This document shows, piece by piece, positions 1 through 11,268 of a DNA stretch of 64,000 nt (position 1 is the first letter of the stretch; each line of letters opens with the position of its first letter). The notes beneath the pieces are model-generated. The model was not told where the DNA came from. It did not search any database and saw only the letters and a program-made list of their open reading frames with translations. Made by a program: the position numbers and the translations under genes. The stretch spans positions 1,722,693-1,786,692 of the forward strand of contig KB445795.1 in the NCBI GenBank assembly GCA_000320605.2. The letters are read 5' to 3'. The DNA comes from Gelatoporia subvermispora B (Eukaryota > Basidiomycota > Agaricomycetes > Polyporales > Gelatoporiaceae).

Positions 1-3000
1 TGGCTACTGAAAGACGGAGCCCGTGGTCGTGGGTTGGGAGCCACCTGCCGTGCAACCGTGGGCAGACGCAGGTATCTTGCTCGTCTGTCATATAACGTCA
101 GCTCTTCATCATCTACATGCCTGTCTGGAACTACGCACGCGACAGCCTTGAGCTCGATTTTGGTCTTGTAAGCCTTGACCCATTTCTCCAAAGCCTTACC
201 TGTTGAGATGTTAGTGGTGATTTCTAAGACCGTGAGCTTGCATCAACATACTCAAGACCGCATTTCGTTCCACCTCGCGGGCTCGCTTGGCTTGCAATGC
301 TCGGGGCATCGCATCACGCCAAGCGCTCCATGCTTTTGCTCTCAGACGCGATGAATGGAAGCGAACAGCAGGTAAAGACTTAGATGTACGAAGTCAACCA
401 GTCAACCTCATGGTCTGAAGGACTCGGGAGGGACAAACCTTGGTTTTAGATAGCCAAATACCGAAGGCTCGGAACATCATGTTCCTCTGACTCTGGATCA
501 CAAAGCTGTCCGCCTTCGTCGCGTATTGAGAGTTGGAACGTAGACAGTCAGTATACTCCACGTACCAGAGGTTCCAATCGGAAGTCTAAGAATCGCTCTC
601 GCCATTTATCCCAGGCGACAGATTCCTGCTGGAATTTGATCTCCTCTTCCCTTTGCTCAAGTAGCAGACGTCTGTGGCGTGCTTTCCTAGCAGCGGTCAA
701 CCAACGATAGAACATTCGGCGCATGTTCTCTGTATATATTAAGGTCATCAAACAATGGTTCATGGCACTCAGGATATTGAGTTAATTCTGACCTTCTCGC
801 TTGACGTCTTGATAGCTTGCCATCAAGCTCAGTTCCTCCACATGGCGGATACATAAGTCCTTCCATTTTTCGAATGCACCACTGCATGAGGGTCAATCTC
901 AACAGTCTGAACGGCATGTCTTCCAGATGAGACTTACGCGAGCAGTCTCTTGTCGTGTTTCTGTGTCACTTCTAGCTCTCGGAACTTGACGTCAGCTACA
1001 CGATTGGTCCAACGGACCAACACTTCAGATACCATGCGCTATCAACACAGCTGAGCTTTGCATAATCCCTTGAAGTGCGTATGAAACATACCGCTGCAAC
1101 ACGCCGAGATATGATTTGCTCGATCACCTTGTGCTGCCGCTGTCGTTGAGCTGCGTCAAGCCATCCTATAGAGATATCGTCAGAATCCTCGGACAGAGAC
1201 GTGCCTAATGAGCGGATCCTCACCAGTGAAGAATTTCTTGACGATACGACCCTCAAACACCTTCAGGTTCTTTTCACGGCTGCGTTCTTGAGAACGTTGG
1301 GCCCACTTCTGCATGTATTTCTTCACAGTGAAGAATTTATGGGCTATTCTCGCTTGCTTCGCCATTCGAACTTTCATGCGCAATTGAAGCCGCCAGGCAA
1401 GAAGCGTCCTGAACTGGAGTTGTGACGAATGGTAGTGGACAGCAAAGGCTTGAGCATTTTGGTGAGTGATGTACACTCGACGCCACCTCTGCAAAGCCTC
1501 GATCGCAAGAGAAGATGACGGGCGTATGCGGTAGCTCAGAGCCAGATCTACATGTTCTGTTCAGGACAGCAGATCTGCTTGAGAGAGCCTGACCAACTCA
1601 CCTTCTAGCGCTTTCTGGTGTTCAATACGCTCCTTCCATTTGCCCCAGGCCTGCTTCAGTATTCTCATGGTTCTAACACGGTCCAGGAGTCGGCCACGTT
1701 CGTGTGCTTTCCAGACACGCATCACAGCACGAACCAACACGTCATTCTGACGGACGATGTGTTTGGAGGCTTTGTTCTCAAGTACCTGACAGTCCATTCT
1801 AGTCAGCTCAGTATGCAACCGTTGACGCTTGCACATACTCGTATATGACGTTTGGCGTTCTTCCATCTGCCCAGGGCGTGCCTTATGACTATCTGGTCGT
1901 AGAATTGGTCCGCTATGCGTTGTTCGTGCCTAAGGGATGGTCAGATCAGAATTCGATGATCCTGATGACACTGACAATTGTTTTTTCCAAACATCCAAGG
2001 CCTGTGTGATAATCCTCAAGTCCACCCTTTCGCCCAAGATTTTCTCGGCCTTGCGAACGTCAAGCGCTTCTCTCCATACATCCCAAGATCTCTCCAGTTG
2101 TCTATCTTGTTGTAACAACTCAAAGTGTTCTGCGGCTGCGTCCATTTCTTCTAACGTTGCTAGGCGCAATCTCCACTTCCTGAGGAATCGAAACAATATT
2201 GTCCGACAGAAGTGTTGATCAGACAAATGAGATTGGTAGGACTGTCGCCACTTCGCCCAGGCATCCTTCCTTAGTTTTGATTCGCGCCGTTCACGTATCA
2301 GATTCATGCGCGCACGCATCGCATTGCGCCAATCATTCTGTCTCTTCTCTTTGAGCTTTGACTTCCAGAGGCCGAAAGCTGTCTTCAACCGGCGAGCATC
2401 AGAGAGGCCGGAGACGTGCCGGTCGATCTCATGGCGTTCCGCTATCAGGGTACGCCAACGCTGCAGAGTTCTTCGTAGAATCAGATCATCCCGCGCATCT
2501 GCTATTTGTTGGTTGGTTTCCTATTGGCGGAAAAATCACGATAAGGTAGGAGAGCAGAAACTTAGGGACGCACGAGCACCCATTGAAAGCCTTGCCTCCA
2601 AATGATCCAGCATCGCTCAAGCAGACGTTCTGTGCGGAAACGGTCGGCATCCCGAATGTCCTGTTCCTCTTTGATCTTCTGCCACGCATCATCGGCGTTG
2701 ACTGTACTATTGCTACGTTCTCGTGCTTGCGGCAATATGCCACGGATGCCATTGACCTGTCGCTGTGGCGGCGGTGAGTGCGAAGACTGTCTGGATAGTG
2801 AACCAGCTTTGCTTTGTGGGCGACCTGCTGTTTGCGGCGTTGGAGGGAAGATTGTGCCTCTTGTTGCGGCACCATATGAGGGAGGTGTGGGGGATAGTAC
2901 GGTGGCTGTGTCGACAGTTGCCTCAGTCTCAGCATCCCAACGTCCGAGACGGTGCGAATGTACCGGATGGCGGAACGGTAGGACACGGGAGATACTTTCT

Positions 3001-3638
3001 CCTGGATCAGCATCGGCCGGAGGTCCGATGTCAAGGCCAAGTGAATTGGATGTCACAGTCGTAGTGGGCGATGGCAGCCTGTGCAGCCGCCGATTATGTC
3101 CTAAGATGTTGATCGCTTCAGAGTCACTGGATAACGCTTCCGTGTCGCTTGGGTGAGAATGCAATGTCAAAGTATCCGGACGAGGCGCACTGGAACCAGT
3201 CGTCTGTCTGGTCGTTACGCGATGAGCTGCAGGGGGATTTCGTGTGATGCGCGTCATGCGACGCGCGCTCGGTTTGTTGTCAGCAAGATGGGCGTGCTGC
3301 CGTTTGACCACAGCCCATTTGTCCCCCCAAGTACCCTTGAGAGTCCCCAGTTTGAGAAGTTTGTCGTAATATGCCACTTCGTCGCGGGAATCAATCCCGC
3401 GTTCCTGCATAAGTTCGTTGTACGCTTTGAAGACCGTCAGGAAGGTTGTGGCAGTCTTGTCAACGCGTTCCATGACTGTATCGAGAAATTCAAACTCGTC
3501 CGGAGTGAGTTCTACGCGCTCTTGTGCTGAGACATCAGAGCCACGCGAGTCCACAAGTAACTCGTTGACGCGGGCAATAGCAGCGAGGCGAGAAACTTTT
3601 GCGGGAGAGGAGACGCGGTCAGGGCGGAACCGCGACAT
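1..3638 (-). CDS. SFI1: Sfi1-like centrin-binding spindle pole body protein (3' end beyond window)
   Basis: Sfi1 forms long helical filaments that bind centrin (Cdc31) and build the half-bridge for spindle pole body duplication. The first exon (3638 down to about 2570) encodes a non-repetitive N-terminus with a conserved-looking block ending GTWGDKWAVVKRQ, then a Ser/Pro-rich linker. From about 2600 leftwards the exons encode many repeats of about 30 residues with a spaced Trp pattern, such as TAFGLWKSKL, DAWAKWRQSY, RSWDVWREAL, QAWGKWKERI, YMQKWAQRSQ and VAWDKWRERF. This is the Sfi1 repeat consensus. Several short introns separate them. The frame is still open at base 1 after a last repeat (ALEKWVKAYK), so the C-terminus is missing. 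The ATG at 3638 is the first in frame. Family assignment is firm; exact exon ends are not. Confidence 0.85.
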
Positions 3639-3991
3639 GACAGATACTATGAAGGACTGATCACGTCAGGAAATCCGTTATGAGGACATCGGAGGGTGTG
3701 TGGAAGAGCTAAGGGAAGGTCGCTGGTCACGACCAGCCAACGCGTTCGAGTTTCGCGTCGAACACGTGCTCGAGTCTGACGCGCCTCCGTGGCTCTCCGT
3801 GGCGGTGGCGCTTACTATGTGCTAGTGTGTGGCCTCACGCCGAGCAACTAGTGAGACAAACTGTTGTCTTATGTGGGATCTATGAAGATGTCCAGGTAAC
3901 GTACAACCTACGATTTGATACAAGTACAGTTGGAGAAGGGTTATGAGTGTACAATTGATATACAGATAGGCATACACGTTCAGCTTCCAAA
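3639..3991. promoter_or_regulatory. SFI1 upstream region with ACGCGT, TTTCGCG and CACGTG
   Basis: This 353-base gap lies between the start of SFI1 and the end of RMD5, both on the minus strand. About 100 bases upstream of the SFI1 ATG it holds ACGCGT (3740-3745), TTTCGCG (3751-3757) and CACGTG (3763-3768) within 29 bases. ACGCGT is the MluI cell-cycle box and TTTCGCG resembles an E2F/SCB core; both are G1/S elements in yeasts. Function here is inferred from sequence only. Confidence 0.45.
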
Positions 3992-5419
3992 TCAGAAATG
4001 TACCCTCAGTGCGCTCGTGACCGCAGATTCTACAGGACAATACGGACATTTCACCCGACTATGTCAGAAGGATTGTCAGCAATAAGGAGGCCGAGTAGAG
4101 ACGGGGGAGTACACACCCTCCGGGCTTGCTCAACTTCTGCAGACTATCCTTAGTGATTACATGTCCGCAAGACATCATCATTGGGGGGTTTTGCTCTGTT
4201 GATTGTTCCTTGGAGACAGGACAGGCAAATATGGAATGGTATCGGTTCTCAGGGGGTAAAGGGATTTCGATCTGCAGGACTGAGAACTGCAGGATAGCAA
4301 GCTGACATGTCACTTACCGGCAGCTCATCTGATTGGCTCCATTCGCTCTTACGTTCTCTCATCACTTTGCGTCCCTTCTCAATACGAGCCAACGCGCCTC
4401 CTCCTCCAATGTCCCCTACAACTCGTAGTGGCACCTGTCTGCTCATGCCTAGGCTTGCACAGTACTCTTTGGCAAACATCGGCTCCAGGTCGGAATGGAT
4501 AGACGGAGATACCAAGTCTTTATATGGCGACGTCTTCAATCTGGTCAACGGAAGGAAGACCATACATGCGGTCAATCTCTTGATCTCCGATTCGTGTTGC
4601 GCGAAGAATGTCGGGAATGTGGATTGTGCGTAGGTCAACGCAGTAGGTATCCCTGAGTTCAGGAGCAGATGCATGTATTGGGAGCGGTGTAGATGAAATT
4701 CAAGGGCGGAAGACCTCGACTGCAAAAATCCACGATTACGTCCTGTCCATCTGCAGGGACCATCGAGTTAGCCCATACGAAAATTGGCCGCGTTGACAAA
4801 TGCAACATACTCTAAAGCCGGTGCGATGTTCCCCTGCCGGAGAGCAGTGATGATGTGATGGAGATCTATGAAGTTATCGTGTAGCCTTCGGTCGACATGA
4901 ACCCCAGACTCCTGATATCATCATGGTGAATTGGCCTTCGAATGAGGTTGGGAAATCACCGACCTCAATGAATGTTTCCGCCGTCTCAAACTGGCCAGTC
5001 CTAAGAAAATGCAGGGCAATCGTGCGCTCTAGCGCAATACTTGATTCAGAAGAGGAAAAAAGAGGCGGATAAGAGGGCAAGAATGTCGGAAATTTCTGCA
5101 TAACATAAGTGAAGATCTCCAATTGACAGGTTGCCAGCTGACATACCTTGTCTAATGCCTTGCCGTACTTGTTGATACAGCTATAAATTTCCTTCTGCCG
5201 CTCCTCAACATCCTTCTTCTTGAGTTCTACCGTCTGTGATAGAGAACTCAAGACATCTGCCGAGGCTAGCTCGCCAGCTTGCAAACGATCTCGAGCTTGT
5301 CGGAGACTTTGGAGCAGTGAATCAAGCGATGTTGTAGTGGACGGAGACTTTCCCTTGGAAGAGCCAGTATCTGAAGTAAGTTTCTCTAGTTTAGCAAGTT
5401 CTTTCAGTGGTCCATCCAT
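3992..5419 (-). CDS. RMD5: GID/CTLH E3 ubiquitin ligase RING-like subunit Rmd5/Gid2
   Basis: Rmd5 is one of the two RING-like subunits of the GID (CTLH) ubiquitin ligase, which degrades gluconeogenic enzymes in yeast. The N-terminus ([14 protein letters not shown]) is helical, and the LisH/CTLH region follows ([16 protein letters not shown], then [14 protein letters not shown]). The C-terminus has the diagnostic degenerate [25 protein letters not shown] and [10 protein letters not shown], ending LRVHF then TGA at 3992-3994. At least four introns fit the reading frame, for example 4963-4912 (joins TFIE to ESGV) and one ending near 4766 (gives [12 protein letters not shown]). It lies head-to-head with NSA1, with 150 bases between start codons. 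Family assignment is strong. Confidence 0.9.
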
Positions 5420-5569
5420 GCTGAAAGTAATGAGAGACCGAGCAAGTATGTGTTTGCAGGCCGCGTCCTAGTCCCTGACCCTGATGCCTGGAGGCTGGAC
5501 CTCCTGAGTCCTGACGAGATACTTACTTAGACGCCAATTCCACGTGATCCAAGAAAGTCGCGATTAATT
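5420..5569. promoter_or_regulatory. Shared RMD5/NSA1 divergent promoter
   Basis: Only 150 bases separate the divergent ATGs of RMD5 (5419) and NSA1 (5570). A CCAAT at 5534-5538 and a CACGTG at 5541-5546 sit side by side near the NSA1 end. These are candidate sites for CCAAT-binding (HAP) and bHLH factors. Confidence 0.35.
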
Positions 5570-7118
5570 ATGGGCGCTCACGAGTGTAAGACCGTGAACC
5601 TTTTCCTCCAGTGCAATGCCTCGTTTTTTTGTGGTGACGAACTCGGTGCTATCAAGTCACTCAACTTCTATCAGACCGAGGACTCTAAAGGATGGACATC
5701 GGAAGTTAACACACTCGTCTCTGGAGATAACTGTGATATTCCAGACAAGTCGAAGGCAATAGAACAACTCATTGCAATTCGGGATGAGGATGTGACTTTG
5801 GTAACGACAGTACATTCGTCTTGAGACCTGAAATTCTCATATACTTGCGCTCAAGGAAAGTTGACTGCAGCTCGCGCAAACGGCAGTGCGACTCTATACA
5901 GGGTCGAAGGAGAAGCACCTGAGATTGTACACGAGTGGAAGGAGCCGCGCCTAAAAAATGGGCAGCACTACATTGGACTAGCCATGTCCGTAGGGTATGT
6001 CGTGGATAATATATATTTGTAGAAGATCCTCATGAACGAACTAGGAAGATCTACACATGCACCTCTAATGGCGCTCTGCGTCTGACCCCCGTCGAGCAAA
6101 ATGACGCTTCTTCCTCAACCACCGCTGTCCTTCCGACACGCTTGCGTGATTGGAAGCTCTCACACGATGGATCCACGTTTGCATATGGCGGCGACGAAGT
6201 TGAACTATCGGTTTGGAGCATCGACGGAGCCTTCACAGCACCCGCAAGTTCAGCTTCATCGACCGCTGAGCCTAGAAAAAGGAAGCGGAGTGAGCAACTT
6301 TTGCCTGGAGAAATATGGCGTGCCAAGAATGTGAGCGCAAATGACTCTATGGGAAAGTTCGGACTGGAACTGACGTTGTACATTAGGTGGCCAACGATAA
6401 TCTCGATCTCCGTGTTCCTGTCCACAATACGTCCTTGACATACCTTCACTCTACGTCGTCAACGTCGCACCATCTGGTAGCTGGAACGCAGTCCGGCAAC
6501 GTGCGTCGATACGATACGCGGGCCGCACGAAGACCTGTGGCAGATTGGAAAGGCATGGCAAAAATTGGGGGTGTTAGGAATGTACATCAGGGTACCACTG
6601 ACAAGTATGTCGCTCTGCTCGTGTGAGTTGGCAGAAACTGATAGCAGATGAAGTGAGCTATTCGTATCCGACTGCGGATGTAATTTATTTGCTGTGGACC
6701 TCCGTGTCGGCAAGATCGTATACGGGTACAAAGGTACGTCGTGGTCTCGCAATACACTAATGCTAAGTTGCTGATGTTTTTTCCAGGACTTGCCGGTGCC
6801 GTAGCATCTATGACGACCCATGGACCTTTCTTAGCGTCTGCAGCGCAGGATCGCTTTGTGCGCTTGCACAGTACGCATCCCCCTCCAGAAGAAGCGAACG
6901 ATCGTCAAGAAAACAAGGGAGAAGTTTTAGAGAAGACTTATGTGAAGGTTGTACCAACTATTGTTGTAAGCGATGGCATCATGGACTACGCAAACACGCA
7001 TACTGCCTCCGACGCTGAAGATGACGCCGATGACGACGTCTGGGACGCGATGGAGAACGCGGAAGAAAGCGACGAGGATACCAGATCACGTAGTAAAAGG
7101 GCTCGGTCTGCGTCGTAG
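5570..7118 (+). CDS. NSA1: Ribosome biogenesis WD-repeat protein Nsa1 (WDR74 family)
   Basis: Nsa1 is a WD40 beta-propeller protein of nucleolar pre-60S particles, working with Rix7 and Mak5-type factors. Recognisable blocks are FFCGDELGAIKSL near the start, KLTAARANGSATLYRV, GEIWRAKNV followed after an intron by ANDNLDLRVPVHNTSL, LVAGTQSGNVRRYDTRAARRP, LLFVSDCGCNLFAVDLRVGK and GLAGAVASMTTHGPFLASAA QDRFVRLH. The C-terminus is acidic then basic (DDADDDVWDAMENAEESDED, SRSKRARSAS), typical of nucleolar proteins. Introns are at about 5825-5855, 5996-6045, 6330-6390, 6605-6650 and 6735-6785. The start is uncertain. ATG 5570 gives a 17-residue leader before the conserved ASFFCGDELG block. A better-placed ATG at 5615 is one base out of frame behind a run of seven T. 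The gene is tail-to-tail with the pirin gene. Confidence 0.85.
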
Positions 7119-7216
7119 ATATTATTGCTAGCCTTACGCATCATCAATACAGTTTGTTCGAGACAACCGTAGCTAAGGACACCACCCTGAATATCGCGAC
7201 ATGTCCCAGCTGCTGA

Positions 7217-8818
7217 TCACAAGCCTCCGATTTTACTCTTCCATGTGTGTGCCTTCTCAAAGCCATTCTTACCCAATTGATCTACAGCAAGGTGAGCCAC
7301 CTAGCCGATGGACGCAGCCGAGATACTCACAGTCTATGAGCGTGTCCTGGACTTCCTGGCGGCTCGTCAGCACAAATGGACCGTATTGTACCACCGGCTG
7401 ATCAAGCGGTTCTCCAGAGATCTGGACAGTGCCCCGACTTTGAGCCTACCATTCCAATAGAAAGAGTGGATAAATCATACCAGGACAAACTCGGTGTTGT
7501 CATCACCCGACGTGATTTTGACTCCTGTCTCGTCTTCATCTGCTGACAAGACGAGAGTGTAGAATGCTTCATGAGGTACGCTATTATCTCCGACGGCGAT
7601 AGAACCTTTTAAAGCTGCAGATAACGTCAAGGCCGAGCTTATAGTATTGAGGAGCTCGAGTGAGACGTACTATAGATGAAAGACGTCCAACCCTTTGCTA
7701 CCGCAAATCATAGCGTTAACGAAATGTTGCAGCGTAACTATTAATTAGTACTTACGTATGTCTTGAAATATGGCCGAACCCTTCTTGTCAAAGATAACAT
7801 GGAAATACCAGCATCCACCCAGGGGACGGACGGGGGATTCGACCCCATGACTCTTGCCGCTTATCACTTTGACTTTCACCGGTCCATTCTCGCCTTCTGG
7901 ATATGCGGTAGGGATTCTGGAAATACTTGGTCAAAACGGTCTATAGACCTGAGCTATGTATGACACATACTGGTCAGGGTCCAGTTCCTGATATGTGGGC
8001 TCGACCATCTTGTGTTGTTTGGGAAGGTCAACCCAAAGCTGAAGGCCACGGGGATCCGGATGGCCAGGATCGTGAACAGGCATTTCAGCATGAATGACTG
8101 CAAATCACACTATAAATTCTGGCAAAAGACAAAACTACACTTGACATACTTCCTCGCCCCTGAGAGCTCGATGAAACAACGATTGCGGACATAATACGAG
8201 AGGGGACTCACTGCGCACATCCACTGCACACCGCCAGTCTTGATAGTCCCTGCGTGCCCTGCAGAGTCCTCATGTCTGCTAGAACTGGGAAAGTGATCAT
8301 AGGTAGGAGGCCAAATTTGCGAAAGAGTGGGGACCAACCCTTCCAGCATGTACGTAACTGTCGCTTGTCCACGGTGAGGATGGTCAGGGAAGCCCTTCAA
8401 TCGCAAGTCAGACACAAGTAAGTATCACTTCTGACCAGTATATAGGAGTTACATACAGCTCCTTTCGATACATGGAAGTGGTCTAGCATCAAGAAAGGTG
8501 TAAGGTTGCGCAGCTTCATGGAACCGATTGAGCGTCGGACTAGGGCACCATCACCCTGACCCAGGTATGTGAGAGTAGGTAATTTAGGCTTGCAAGAATA
8601 CGGCGTACCTCTGGAGTCTCTACAGCAAGCACTTTCTTTACAACTTGCCTCGAGATTGAAGAGAGCCCATTCTTCGTGATTTGACTGGCCATGGTCTCTG
8701 CGGAATCGGAACGCAATGCGACGTAAATATTTCCGAGATTCAGGTGATTTCCTGGGGGAAGAGATAGGTAGACTGCAAAAACAACAGCAAGGAGTGCAAT
8801 CCCAAACGCTTTATACAT
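7217..8818 (-). CDS. Pirin-family cupin protein with possible N-terminal membrane anchor
   Basis: Pirins are iron-binding bicupins; members act as transcription cofactors or quercetinases. The canonical part begins MASQITKNGLSSISRQVVKK (ATG 8692), followed by GDGALVRRSIGSMKLRNLTP, FLMLDHFHVSKGA and the metal-site block FPDHPHRGQATVTYMLEG. Next come HEDSAGHAGTIKTGGVQWM, then C-terminal cupin sequence ending QPVVQYGPFVLTSRQEVQD and LGKNGFEKAHTWKSKIGG L. TGA is at 7217-7219. The frame stays open upstream to an in-frame ATG at 8818, adding 42 residues that include a 20-residue hydrophobic stretch (MYKAFGIALLAVVFAVYLSL). That would be a signal anchor or a mitochondrial targeting segment, which is unusual for a pirin. 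I give the longer form; the start at 8692 is the conservative alternative. Confidence 0.85.
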
Positions 8819-9105
8819 GCGTCGAACATTGTAGAATGACGGGGCGGCTTTATGAAGGAGAGGCTCATCGCTGTTCCCCGCCACTGCAGTCAGCGACCTT
8901 CCTTTCGCGGAGAAATGGGCGCACGCGTTTCTGCTTACGTAGGCTCCCTGACGCGCCCACGTGATGCACACGTCCTTGACAAACACTCATTACGAGCGCG
9001 ACTTCTGTGTCGCCATATCATTTGTCCTCAAGACCAGTCAGGACCTCAACCAAAACGGCCAGTGACATATGGGAGACGAAAAAGGGCTCTGCGTGTTCAC
9101 AAACA

Positions 9106-11268
9106 TTACAAAGAATCCCATATTGTTTGCCATCGACCCCTCGGACCCAATAATGCTTGTTTGTGATTAAATCGCTCCTCTTCTTCGTCGATCTCCTTCT
9201 TGCCCGTTACAAGATCCACGTCGTCGAGCGGGATGACGCGGCTACGATAGTACAACTTGTAGCCGCCCCAGAAGAGCACGAAGGCAGGCAATGCAATGTA
9301 AGAAGTGACGAATGTATCTTTGGTGAACGGAATGAACGTATCAAATCCTGCGTACGATTATCAGAGTGTCAGCACTTGTCAAGGATCATGACGTGAAATA
9401 GTGACACACGCCTTTGAATAGAGTTATAATAGCCGTCGATATCAATGCGAACCATGATCCGAAGGGCTGAAGGGGCGCTTTGTAAGGCAAAGAGTCCCTG
9501 GAAAGACCTTGCGTCTTCACAGCATTCATGAAACGGCTGGTGGTTGTTAGCGCGACGGGTAAGCTCCATTCGACAAGTCACCTACATGTGCGTGTAGCAT
9601 ATGCACATCCAGGTGATAGCGCCGAAGGTGGAGACAAGGTTGACGAACCATCCGAAGACTGCATGTACAATTCAACCGCCTGTTCCACTGAGCCAACGGA
9701 ACAAGGGCAACCCACCTGTGGAACTGCCAGCTGATAGATTCAGAAATACAAGCGCGCAGAAAGAGGTGCACAGGATGAGTGCGGGGTAAGGTACCCCCAT
9801 GCGGTTTACTCGCGCAAAAATGCGTGGGGCCTGGCCCTGGACCGCGAGGCCATACAGCGTGCGAGAACCGATGTACAAATCGGAGTTGGCTGCACTGAGG
9901 ACGAACACGAGAATACAGGCGTTGATGATGTGATTTAACACTTTGATCCCAACCAGGGTGGTTGCTGAAGATGAGATTGGTTATCCTGTATGGGAGCAAG
10001 GGCGACTGCACTATACCGACGACAAATGGAGAAGCCGCTGCGCCTGCCTTCGATTTATTCGCAACGAAAAGCGCCTGACACAAACACATGAGAAAATGAT
10101 GATAAATGGTGACTGGTATGTTGTTGCACCTGGTTCGTGCTCGGCACAAGTAATCCGATAATGAATACTCCTCCAATGTAGAATACGACTATCCGAATGA
10201 ATGTCCTTCGGATCGCGATGGGAATGTTCTTCCTCGGTGCTTGCGCCTCTCCCACCGTTACCCCAATGAGCTCGGTACCGATGAAAGCAAACAGGGCATT
10301 TATCAAGGTGCTCCAGAATCCCAGGAAGATCGCCAGGTGACCATTATGAACCTGTCCTTGGAGGTAGGTACCCATAGGCCCATAGGGGTGATCCCAGTAC
10401 CGGAAGCCAATCCTGTCGTGTTTCGGATTCCCGCCCAGATCGATGATGATACCCATGAGCAGCAGGCCGATGAGTGTGATCACCTTGATGCTACTGAACC
10501 AAAACTCGAGCTCCCCAAATACCCGTACCCCGAGGAGGTTGATGAGAAAGACTAAGGGAATTGTAAATGCACCTGGCTTATACGCGGAATGCTGATAACA
10601 TACTCAAAACGATGAATATCACTGGGGAGACATGCTTCGGTTATTAGCAAGGGTCTCAAGCCTCATTACGGGGTCATACCCATCCAGACAGCAATGTTCA
10701 CATGCTGTGTCCAATACTGAATCACGACTCCGGCTGCGTTGATATTATTTGGAGTGACGATCAGATATCTAGATATGGGATCAGTTAGTGTGAACAACGT
10801 GGTCATTATCGCCGACGTACTTTAGAACGTAGTTCCATCCTAGCGCAAAGCCAAATGCTGGGTCGACGAAGCGAGATGCATACCCGGGGAATCCTTTCTT
10901 GTGCGGAAGATATGCGCACATTTCTCCCAAAGCTATCATGACAAGATAACATATGAAGCCTACAAAGCTATAACCAAGAAAGAGTCCGAGAGGGCCGCCT
11001 CTTTCGAGAGCTGTTCCAGATCCAATAATCAACCCAGTTCCGATTGCCCCGCCCAGCTTGCACAGTCGTGTCAATCTCTTCACTGGGCCCAAATAGGCAT
11101 TGCCGGGCTTACTGCAATCATCGAGATTTGGCGAGCTGAGAGGTCTCGATGGAGACTCTCTTCTTCTTCTGGGTCCACCAGGTGTGCATCGTGAAACTGG
11201 GCTTCTGCTTGCGCATCGCTCACCGATTCCTTGATCGAGTGCGATGTCTTCTCGTCGTAATCAGTCAT
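9106..11268 (-). CDS. Fungal amino-acid permease (YAT/APC superfamily)
   Basis: This is a plasma-membrane proton symporter for amino acids, of the yeast amino-acid transporter family with about 12 membrane helices. The start ATG at 11268 opens a charged cytosolic N-tail (MTDYDEKTSHSIKESVSDAQ, then SARQISMIA). After an intron comes the signature helix LGGAIGTGLIIGSGTALERG and then ALGEMCAYLPHKKGFPGYAS. Further helices include KVITLIGLLLMGIIIDLGGN, FWSTLINALFAFIGTELIG, RIVVFYIGGVFIIGLLVPS, AANSDLYIGSRTLYGLA and ALPAFVLFWGGYKLYYRS. The cytosolic tail ends WQTIWDSL at 9106. About ten short introns split the helices. Substrate specificity cannot be read from sequence. It is in tandem behind the enoyl-CoA isomerase on the same strand. 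Confidence 0.9.

Noticed and set aside
2602..3156. 184-codon plus-strand frame opposite the SFI1 first exon
   Set aside because: The minus-strand frame is longer, continues into Sfi1 repeats and has the natural ATG; this one is a shadow.
7828..7860. tRNA T-arm-like stretch (GGGGATTCGACCCC) on the plus strand
   Set aside because: It lies in a pirin exon where the minus strand encodes conserved sequence, and no anticodon arm or acceptor stem surrounds it.
8923..8928. ACGCGT upstream of the pirin gene, near a TTTCGCG at 8903
   Set aside because: A single box before a gene without a cell-cycle role is within chance expectation. It is kept only as a caution against over-reading isolated boxes.
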